A stretch of DNA of 6,769 nucleotides from Dehalococcoidales bacterium (GTDB lineage: Bacteria > Chloroflexota > Dehalococcoidia > Dehalococcoidales > JAQTVP01), in contig JAQTVP010000087.1 in assembly GCA_028707015.1 (NCBI GenBank), positions 1-6,769 of the forward strand. The letters run 5' to 3'. The position numbers were made by a program, and so were the translations under genes. Of this stretch, positions 1 to 4,086 are shown one piece after another (positions within the stretch are counted from its first letter, which is position 1; each line of letters begins with the position of its first letter). The notes beneath the pieces were generated by a model, which was not told the origin of the DNA, searched no databases, and saw nothing but the letters and a program-made list of their open reading frames with translations.

Positions 1-157
1 GCGACAAATTTACTCCCATGTGAGGACAACGATTGTCCGCAGCGTAATATTTGTCGTCGACTTTAGCTATAATTATTTCATATCCTTCTACCATGAATTC
101 CTGCATAGTACCATTTTGAAAACTACTACTATCTCCGATATCTATCATACTACTCAT
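1..157 (-). CDS. Rieske [2Fe-2S] domain protein, N-terminal part (cut by left edge)
   Basis: Reading the minus strand from the ATG at 157-155 gives 52 codons that stay open to the window edge. Residues 43-48 read RCPHMG, followed by VNLS; this is the first cluster-binding motif (C-x-H-x-G) of Rieske proteins, with Cys44 and His46 as iron ligands. The residues before it (KYYAADN, 36-42) are typical of the strand leading into that motif in small soluble Rieske ferredoxins and NirD-like proteins of about 100-110 residues. There is no signal peptide or membrane anchor at the N-terminus, so a cytoplasmic electron carrier or oxidoreductase subunit is most likely. The second motif (C-x-x-H) lies outside the window. 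A GGAGG (minus strand, 167-163) sits 5 nt before the ATG and fixes the start. Family assignment is firm; the redox partner is unknown. It is divergent from the coiled-coil gene at 449. Confidence 0.85.
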   Translation of the reverse strand, partial: MSSMIDIGDSSSFQNGTMQEFMVEGYEIIIAKVDDKYYAADNRCPHMGVNLS

Positions 158-162
158 CTTGC

Positions 163-167
163 CCTCC
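163..167 (-). promoter_or_regulatory. Ribosome binding site of the Rieske gene
   Basis: GGAGG on the minus strand, 5 nt upstream of the ATG at 157-155. It supports the minus-strand reading of this end of the window over the overlapping plus-strand open frames, which have no such site. Confidence 0.75.
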
Positions 168-235
168 AATTTTACATTATTCCTGTTTCTTCCTCATATT
201 TGTTCGCAAAACAATATCTTTAGATGTCATGCCAC

Positions 236-264
236 ATTATACAATTGCTTTAGTAAATTTTCAG
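236..264 (-). promoter_or_regulatory. Sigma-70/A-type promoter for the Rieske gene
   Basis: On the minus strand a perfect -10 TATAAT (241-236) is preceded, after a 17-nt spacer, by CTGAAA (264-259), which matches the -35 consensus TTGACA at 4 of 6 positions. Transcription would begin near 229 and give a leader of about 70 nt before the Rieske start codon. This is seen by eye only. Confidence 0.5.
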
Positions 265-381
265 GAGTAAAATGCCCATGCCTAACAAATAAAACGCTCT
301 ACTCTAAAAGTAGGGCTGGGTGCATGCGACTCTTATCAAAAGGGGTGAGAGGTCAATAACTTAGTGGAATAGAGTTTAGCT

Positions 382-401
382 ATAAAGGTAAGAACCTTTA
401 T
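382..401 (+). promoter_or_regulatory. Hairpin with adjoining TATAAT box before the coiled-coil gene
   Basis: ATAAAGGT (382-389) and ACCTTTAT (394-401) form a perfect 8-bp stem around the 4-nt loop AAGA. A perfect TATAAT follows at 404-409, inside an AT-only run, and the start codon of the next gene is 40 nt further on. If TATAAT is the -10 box, no good -35 box stands 16-18 nt upstream (the sequence there, TATAAA, lies in the hairpin), so the dyad could be an activator or repressor site. If transcription starts further upstream, it is a leader hairpin. The rest of the gene-free stretch, 265-381, holds no gene or motif that I recognise. Confidence 0.35.
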
Positions 402-448
402 TATATAATATATATGGAAATACTTATGTAGTAACCGAGAGGTGATAA

Positions 449-1426
449 ATGAAGAATAATGCTAGTAACGAAAAACAATTAATGAAGATAGAAGATGCCA
501 ACTTGGAAAAGATGAACTTAGAGGAATCACAGCAAGCTGAGCAATTATATAACAGTGCGGGGTTGAACCCGGTAGTTGACGCTGGGTTAAAAGATTACGA
601 TGAGCGTATAACTATGGAAAATAAGCTCATTAGTAAAGTGCTTGGTGCTCGTGGAAGCGATGTCCGAGGATATGGCGAAGCTGTGGCCAAGAGAGTTGCT
701 TTGGCTGTGTATAACCTAATGAACAAACAATATGGTGGAAAAGTCGGAGACCTTAGGTCATATATGATGACTCTCGAGGAAGAACGTAACCGGGCGAATG
801 ATAAGTATGACGAACTAATGGGTAAAGTAATAGGTATATTAGGAAACGAGTATAAAGAATTGAGAACTGACTCGAATGAGTTCATGGAAAAGTTAACTAC
901 AATTATGGGGGAAGATGTTAAAGATTCTAAAATTGACCAGGCAGCTCTTGCTGAGAGATTGGCTGATATTGATGGTTTAAGGTCGCAGATTAAAATCATA
1001 ACTGAAGAGAAGAGCCAATTAAGCAAAAACTATGAATCTCAGATTACAGAGTTGGGGAATAAATCCGATAAAGAGATTGATAGTCTGAGTTCACAAATAT
1101 CTGAATTGAATACAAAAATAGAGGATTTGGAATCAGAAAAGGTAACTCTATTGAGTAACATTTCTCAACTGAAAGAAGAATACAAACAGATAAGGACTGC
1201 TATTGAATCGCTGACGGAGATAGTTCCCAGTGAAGATATTGGGCAACAACTGCGGGATGAACTATATGATTTTCTCCTTAAGGACTCAAAAGTACCACAC
1301 GTGGTAATCGATGGGATAGGTAAATTCATTGATTTCCAGAAATATCTTGGCATAGCTGTTAAGAGAGGTGCAGATGAGGCTGGTAACTATGCCAAACAGG
1401 AATTGGTTCAATTATTAAAAGATTAA
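449..1426 (+). CDS. Orphan coiled-coil protein, function unknown
   Basis: A 325-residue acidic, highly charged protein that I do not recognise. The start is ATG at 449, preceded by GAGGTGAT (439-446), a good match to the 16S anti-Shine-Dalgarno sequence, with 6 nt between GAGG and ATG. There is no signal peptide or hydrophobic segment, so it should be cytoplasmic. Residues 1-60 are polar. Residues 61-130 look helical and contain a Gly/Arg-rich segment (GARGSDVRGYG, 66-76). Residues about 166-257 form a long coiled coil; hydrophobic residues at 210, 213, 217, 220, 224, 227, 234, 238, 241, 245, 248, 252 and 255 follow the 3-4 heptad spacing. The C-terminal 60 residues leave the heptad pattern and may be a small globular domain. 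It has no same-strand neighbour within 700 nt and appears to be a single-gene unit. A structural or scaffolding role can be imagined but nothing in the sequence shows one. A coding origin is well supported by the length, the ribosome binding site and the protein-like composition. Confidence 0.85.
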   Translation: MKNNASNEKQLMKIEDANLEKMNLEESQQAEQLYNSAGLNPVVDAGLKDYDERITMENKLISKVLGARGSDVRGYGEAVAKRVALAVYNLMNKQYGGKVGDLRSYMMTLEEERNRANDKYDELMGKVIGILGNEYKELRTDSNEFMEKLTTIMGEDVKDSKIDQAALAERLADIDGLRSQIKIITEEKSQLSKNYESQITELGNKSDKEIDSLSSQISELNTKIEDLESEKVTLLSNISQLKEEYKQIRTAIESLTEIVPSEDIGQQLRDELYDFLLKDSKVPHVVIDGIGKFIDFQKYLGIAVKRGADEAGNYAKQELVQLLKD

Positions 1427-1436
1427 CTCCTTAACA

Positions 1437-1461
1437 GCATTGCCACTGAGTTAGTTGGTCC
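1437..1461 (-). other. tRNA 5'-half-like fragment (possible decayed tRNA)
   Basis: On the minus strand, just beyond the 3' end of the tRNA at 1490-1561, a segment beginning GGACCAACTAACTCAGTGGC resembles the acceptor strand and D-arm of a tRNA. Its core TAACTCAGTGGCA differs at one base from TAGCTCAGTGGCA in the intact tRNA, 101 bp away. No matching anticodon arm, T-arm or 3' acceptor strand follows, so it is not a functional tRNA. It could be a remnant of a tandem duplicate or chance. Confidence 0.25.
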
Positions 1462-1489
1462 TACTGACATAAATTATAAATAAAACAAG

Positions 1490-1561
1490 TGGCAGCGGGT
1501 GGATTTGAACCACCGACCAAGGGCTTATGAGTCCCCTGCTCTGCCACTGAGCTACGCTGCC
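1490..1561 (-). tRNA. tRNA with anticodon CAT (elongator Met or Ile2)
   Basis: The minus strand folds into a complete 72-nt cloverleaf: acceptor GGCAGCG/CGCTGCC, D-arm GCTC-AGTGGCA-GAGC, anticodon loop CTCATAA, variable loop TGGTC, T-arm GGTGG-TTCAAAT-CCACC, discriminator A at 1490. The anticodon is CAT. The T-loop TTCAAAT and the plain D-loop belong to an ordinary elongator-type tRNA; an initiator would show a mismatch at the end of the acceptor stem and three GC pairs above the anticodon loop. Whether it reads AUG (Met) or, after lysidine modification by TilS, AUA (Ile2) cannot be decided from the gene alone. The CTCATAA loop and the GAGCAGG...TTGGTCG context resemble E. coli Ile2 (ileX) at least as much as Met. 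Two oddities: the 3' CCA is not encoded (CTT follows the discriminator), so a CCA-adding enzyme is needed, and the pair closing the anticodon loop (31-39) is an A-G mismatch. Confidence 0.95.
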
Positions 1562-1571
1562 AACAGGCAAA

Positions 1572-1600
1572 ATTTAACATAGTTATAATTATGCTGTCAA
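1572..1600 (-). promoter_or_regulatory. Promoter of the tRNA gene
   Basis: On the minus strand a perfect -35 TTGACA (1600-1595) is followed after exactly 17 nt by TTAAAT (1577-1572), 4 of 6 matches to TATAAT. Only 10 nt separate this -10 box from the first base of the mature tRNA, so the primary transcript would have a very short 5' extension. The ideal spacing and position make this convincing. Confidence 0.65.
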
Positions 1601-1687
1601 TGTTTATAAGTCATTATTTGATGGGGATTAGCTTTATACTGATGTTTTATTAAACTGGTTTCAGTGTGTAATAAGCTCTATTGTGCC

Positions 1688-1717
1688 TTGACAGTACTAT
1701 GAACCCCTTGTTAAAAT
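1688..1717 (+). promoter_or_regulatory. Strong promoter candidate for the acyl-CoA operon
   Basis: Plus strand: a perfect -35 TTGACA (1688-1693), an 18-nt spacer, and -10 TAAAAT (1712-1717; 5 of 6 matches to TATAAT). The -10 is preceded by TGT (1709-1711), which makes it an extended -10 (TGn). The predicted start is near 1724. The first gene downstream is the enoyl-CoA hydratase at 2212, so the mRNA would carry a leader of nearly 490 nt unless it drives a separate small RNA. It points away from the tRNA promoter, whose -35 box is about 90 bp away. Confidence 0.55.
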
Positions 1718-1880
1718 TCACTTAATTACTTCTTATTAAATCCATATGAGCCTCTAATAGAAGGAGGTGATGGTTTTACCTTAATTAATGGTGTTTATTT
1801 TTATCTTCAAAATAACTTGACCTGTATGGTAAATTTAAGAGGGAAAAAGAGAGTAGTGCGGGTTTGAGATTTACTGAAGG

Positions 1881-1936
1881 AAAAGTTACCCAACGGATAA
1901 ATAGCTTAAATTTTTTCGCGGGTTAACTTGTTTTTT
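1881..1936 (+). terminator. Possible attenuator/intrinsic terminator in the leader
   Basis: AAGTTACCC (1883-1891) pairs with GGGTTAACTT (1920-1929) as a 9-bp stem with one bulged T. The stem is followed directly by GTTTTTTG, a T-run like that of a rho-independent terminator. The enclosed loop is long (28 nt) and could form a small AT inner stem. The GC content of the stem is low, so it would be a weak or conditional terminator at best. Confidence 0.25.
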
Positions 1937-2015
1937 GTGAATCAAATTAGAAATAGACGGAAAAATTAGTTATTTTCATTAAATTCATTTCCGTTATCAG
2001 TAATGTATCATTGTA

Positions 2016-2045
2016 GACCAGTAAAGATGTGGTTGGTTTCTGGTC
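2016..2045 (+). other. Hairpin in the leader
   Basis: GACCAG (2016-2021) and CTGGTC (2040-2045) are perfectly complementary. After one bulged T the stem continues with AAA/TTT, giving 9 bp around an 11-nt loop. No T-run follows, so it is not a terminator. It could be a regulatory stem or a protein-binding dyad. A partial second copy of one arm (GGCCAGTAG) appears about 50 nt downstream. Confidence 0.3.
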
Positions 2046-2111
2046 AATTAACTGAAAAATATTAGCGGGCCAGTAGAATTAGTTATGATCAAGATAATGA
2101 CTAGTGAGGTG

Positions 2112-2124
2112 TGTTTATTAAACA
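2112..2124 (+). promoter_or_regulatory. Short perfect dyad, operator candidate
   Basis: TGTTTA-T-TAAACA is a 13-nt perfect inverted repeat with one central base, about 90 nt before the enoyl-CoA hydratase start. TATAGA (2136-2141) downstream could be a weak -10 box with this dyad over the -35 position, but no TTGACA-like hexamer is present. The spacing is too short for the usual Rex (TTGTTAA-N4-TTAACAA) or FNR sites. In AT-rich DNA such dyads also occur by chance. Confidence 0.2.
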
Positions 2125-2198
2125 TAGCGAAGTGATATAGATAGAAAAATAAGATGATGAAGCTAATTCTTGTGTATTTTAAAATTAATAATTTATTT

Positions 2199-2205
2199 AA
2201 GGAGG
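2199..2205 (+). promoter_or_regulatory. Ribosome binding site of the enoyl-CoA hydratase
   Basis: AAGGAGG lies 6 nt before ATG 2212. It decides the start: the same frame is open back to a TTG at 2170, but that would add 14 unrelated hydrophobic residues and lacks a ribosome binding site. Confidence 0.85.
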
Positions 2206-2211
2206 TTAGTT

Positions 2212-2982
2212 ATGGCTCTTGACTATCAAAAGGAAGGCAAAATTGCTATCTTCACTATTAATCGCCCTGAGGCAAGGAATGCTATGAATCTGGAGGTTAA
2301 TCGGGAATTAAGTGAGGCAATGGCAGATTTTCGCGATGATGATGACCTGTGGGTTGGTATCGTCACTGGAGCTGGAGATAAGGCTTTTTCTGCGGGTGCT
2401 GATATAAATGAGTTACTCCCATTTTTAAAGAAAACAGCAGATACTCCTTGGAGAATAATGCCTAATCCGTCACGTGGATTTGAATTGTATAAGCCTCTTA
2501 TCGCTGCTGTTAATGGAATGGCGTTAGGTGGCGGTTGTGAATTAGCTTTAGCTTGTGATTTGCGGATTGCTGTGGAAAACGCTCGTTTTGGCCAGCCTGA
2601 GATACTCTTAGGTCTTGTTCCTGGTGCGGGTGGTACGCAAAGGTTATCTAGAATGATACCCTCATGTAAAGCAGCTGAGATGTTACTTATGGGAAAACCG
2701 ATTACCGCTCAGGAAGCCTATCGAATTGGCTTAATAAACAAAGTTGTACCTAGGGAAGAACTTATGTCTACCGCTATGGAGTGGGCTGAGACTATCTGTA
2801 AAGCTGGCCCTCTGGCGGTTAGAGCAAGTAAAGAGGCTATGCTAAAAGGAAGTGCCATGACTTTAGCCGATGGCTTGAGATTTGAAAATCTTTTGTTTAC
2901 CCGTATTATGGATACTGAAGATTTTGCTGAAGGCGTTGCAGCTTTTAACGAGAAGAGAAAGGCTAACTTCAAGGGTAAATAA
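2212..2982 (+). CDS. Enoyl-CoA hydratase (crotonase family)
   Basis: 256 residues, the full length of a single-domain crotonase-fold enzyme. It adds water across trans-2-enoyl-CoA to give (S)-3-hydroxyacyl-CoA, or removes it in reverse; it is a soluble cytoplasmic protein, hexameric in the family. AFSAGADINEL (58-68) is the CoA-binding/oxyanion segment. ALGGGCELALACD (104-116) and FGQPEILLG (126-134) carry the two catalytic glutamates, Glu110 and Glu130, which match Glu144 and Glu164 of rat mitochondrial crotonase including their 20-residue spacing. VPGAGGTQRL (136-145) supplies the remaining active-site loop. Having both glutamates argues for a true hydratase rather than an isomerase, decarboxylase or ring-opening relative. 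The next gene, 38 nt downstream, encodes the enzyme for the following step, so crotonyl-CoA or another short enoyl-CoA is the likely substrate. Chain-length preference cannot be read from the sequence; a crt-type crotonase role is an inference. Confidence 0.95.
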   Translation: MALDYQKEGKIAIFTINRPEARNAMNLEVNRELSEAMADFRDDDDLWVGIVTGAGDKAFSAGADINELLPFLKKTADTPWRIMPNPSRGFELYKPLIAAVNGMALGGGCELALACDLRIAVENARFGQPEILLGLVPGAGGTQRLSRMIPSCKAAEMLLMGKPITAQEAYRIGLINKVVPREELMSTAMEWAETICKAGPLAVRASKEAMLKGSAMTLADGLRFENLLFTRIMDTEDFAEGVAAFNEKRKANFKGK

Positions 2983-3020
2983 GCTTGTTAATAAAAGATT
3001 TGTAAAAAGAGAGGAGCACC

Positions 3021-3878
3021 ATGGAAATAAAGAAGGTTGGTGTGGTTGGTTGTGGTTTAATGGGGTCAGGTATTGCCCAGGTTTGTGCCCAGGCAGGCTA
3101 CCAAGTAGTGGTATCAGAAGCGAATGAAGAACTGCTAAAGAAGGGATTAGGTTCAATTGATTCATTCTTGGCTAATAGTGTGAAAAAGGGTAGGGTTACC
3201 CAGGAAGATAAAGATGCATTAATATCTCGCATTAAAGGTACAATTGATTTTAAGGATTTTGCTGATTGTAATCTGGTGATAGAGGCAGTAGTTGAAAATA
3301 TTGATTTAAAGAAAAAAATATTTGCGCAATTAGATGAAATATGTCCTGATGATGCTATTCTGGCGTCAAATACCTCTTGTTTATCTGTGATAGATATAGC
3401 TAATGCAACTTCCAGGCCGGAAAAGGTGCTGGGTTTACACTTCTTTAATCCGGTTCCACTTATGAAGCTATTGGAGATCGTTAAGTCTATTGCCACTAGC
3501 GATGAGACTATTGAAGCTGGTAAAGAATTTGGTAAAGCTGTAGGAAAAACGACAATTATTGCACCGGATATACCAGGGTTCATTGTTAACAGATTGTTAA
3601 TGCCCTTTATGCATGGTGCTCTACGGATGTTAGAATCTGGTTATGCCACCAAAGAAGATATTGATACTGGTGTCAAATTAGGTTTAGGCCATCCTATGGG
3701 ACCGATAACATTAGCTGATCTTATTGGTCTTGATACTGATTTGTTTATAGCTAATGCCATATATGATGAACTTAAGGAAACTCAATATGCTCCTCCTACA
3801 ATATTAAAAAAGATGGTTGCCGCTGGCTGGTGGGGACGTAAAACCGGAAAAGGATTCTACGATTACAATAAGAAATAA
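3021..3878 (+). CDS. hbd: 3-hydroxyacyl-CoA (3-hydroxybutyryl-CoA) dehydrogenase
   Basis: 285 residues, the usual length of stand-alone bacterial Hbd. It interconverts (S)-3-hydroxyacyl-CoA and 3-ketoacyl-CoA with NAD(H). The N-terminal Rossmann domain has GCGLMG (10-15) and an acidic residue at the end of the second strand (Glu33), which favours NAD over NADP. SNTSCLSV (116-123) and HFFNPVPLMKLLEIV (140-154) follow; GFIVNRLL (186-193) starts the helical C-terminal dimerisation domain, which ends in GWWGRKTGKGFYDY (269-282). Ser119, His140 and Asn190 align with catalytic Ser117, His138 and Asn188 of clostridial Hbd; Cys120 replaces the second Ser commonly found there. Start ATG 3021 has AGGAG (3012-3016) at 4 nt. 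It lies 38 nt after the hydratase and is presumably co-transcribed. Function is confident; the C4 chain-length label is inferred from similarity to butyrate-pathway enzymes. Confidence 0.95.
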   Translation: MEIKKVGVVGCGLMGSGIAQVCAQAGYQVVVSEANEELLKKGLGSIDSFLANSVKKGRVTQEDKDALISRIKGTIDFKDFADCNLVIEAVVENIDLKKKIFAQLDEICPDDAILASNTSCLSVIDIANATSRPEKVLGLHFFNPVPLMKLLEIVKSIATSDETIEAGKEFGKAVGKTTIIAPDIPGFIVNRLLMPFMHGALRMLESGYATKEDIDTGVKLGLGHPMGPITLADLIGLDTDLFIANAIYDELKETQYAPPTILKKMVAAGWWGRKTGKGFYDYNKK

Positions 3879-3895
3879 TTTGGCAGTTTGCCAAA
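3879..3895 (+). other. Hairpin immediately after the hbd stop codon
   Basis: TTTGGCA-GTT-TGCCAAA is a perfect 7-bp inverted repeat with a 3-nt loop, beginning on the base after the TAA. It is followed by CAAAGAAAC rather than a T-run, so it is not a classical rho-independent terminator. It could protect the 3' end of an upstream mRNA segment, be a processing site, or bind a regulator. A TATAAT follows at 3908-3913 and TTGCCA at 3888-3893 resembles a -35, but their 14-nt spacing is too short for a good promoter. Confidence 0.4.
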
Positions 3896-3943
3896 CAAAG
3901 AAACTAATATAATCGTAACAGATGCATGTTTGCAGGTTATAAA

Positions 3944-3957
3944 AAACACTGGTGTTT
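3944..3957 (+). promoter_or_regulatory. Short dyad in the hbd-carboxyltransferase gap
   Basis: AAACAC-TG-GTGTTT is a perfect 14-nt palindrome located 130 nt before the carboxyltransferase gene. It could be an operator or a small hairpin with a 4-nt loop. No recognised regulator consensus fits it. Confidence 0.2.
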
Positions 3958-3980
3958 GTTGAGGTTAATGGAAGTTCTCC

Positions 3981-4005
3981 TGGCGAGTAGCCAAGCGGTA
4001 AATGC
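3981..4005 (+). other. tRNA 5'-half-like fragment in the 208-nt gap
   Basis: TGGCGAGTAGCCAAGCGGTA followed by AATGC closely resembles the acceptor strand and D-arm of tRNA-Cys-like genes (GTAGCCAAGNGGTAA). The second half of the D-stem is not complementary, and no anticodon arm, T-loop (TTCRA) or 3' acceptor strand follows, so it cannot be a functional tRNA. It may be a decayed fragment or coincidence. The rest of the gap 3879-4086 shows only the two dyads described. Confidence 0.25.
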
Positions 4006-4086
4006 TTTAGAGTAGTTGGGTTAGCTGTATTTCGCACCTTGTATTCTGAGGAGGCTTGAACTTCAATAGAATTAACGGAGTGTTAA

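Larger units (their letters stand above)
1724..2211 (+). other. Long untranslated leader or non-coding RNA region
   Basis: This AT-rich stretch of almost 490 nt between the promoter candidate and the enoyl-CoA hydratase has no credible gene on either strand. It holds an orphan Shine-Dalgarno-like sequence AAGGAGGTGAT (1761-1771) that leads only into a four-codon frame (ATG at 1770, stop TAA), a dyad followed by a T-run (1881-1936), a hairpin (2016-2045) and a short perfect dyad (2112-2124). I looked for hallmark sequences of the T-box, TPP, SAM, cobalamin, c-di-GMP-I and preQ1 elements and found none. It may be a regulatory leader, a small RNA, or decayed sequence. Confidence 0.35.

Noticed and set aside
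1..57. Apparent nested inverted repeats (GCGACAAAT/ATTTGTCGT and GGACAA/TTGTCC), like an element end
   Set aside because: They fall entirely within the conserved Rieske coding region, where GAC/TGT codons explain them; no transposase is near.
20..359. Two overlapping plus-strand open frames (20-223 and 159-359)
   Set aside because: The first is antisense to the Rieske coding sequence; both lack ribosome binding sites and have unprotein-like composition.
595..1026. 143-codon minus-strand open frame
   Set aside because: Antisense to the coiled-coil gene; Ser/Leu/Ile-rich composition typical of a shadow frame, and no ribosome binding site.
1437..1461. Cobalamin riboswitch-like GCCACTG box
   Set aside because: It comes from the tRNA-like D-arm sequence; the other conserved cobalamin-element boxes are absent.
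1451..1468. GTTAGT/ACTGAC hairpin as terminator of the coiled-coil gene
   Set aside because: Six weak pairs including one G-T, and no T-run after it.
1715..1867. Stop-free plus-strand frame of about 50 codons across the orphan Shine-Dalgarno
   Set aside because: No start codon at a usable distance from the AAGGAGG; the only ATG is late (1826), and the translation resembles no protein I know.
1958..1995. ACGGAAA...TTTCCGT inverted repeat as a terminator or operator
   Set aside because: 7-bp arms around a loop of more than 20 nt with no T-run; within expectation for AT-rich DNA.
2170..2211. Upstream TTG start extending the enoyl-CoA hydratase by 14 residues
   Set aside because: AAGGAGG lies inside this extension, 6 nt before ATG 2212, and the family begins at about this ATG.
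3098..3583. 161-codon minus-strand open frame
   Set aside because: Antisense to hbd, whose reading is certain from its motifs.
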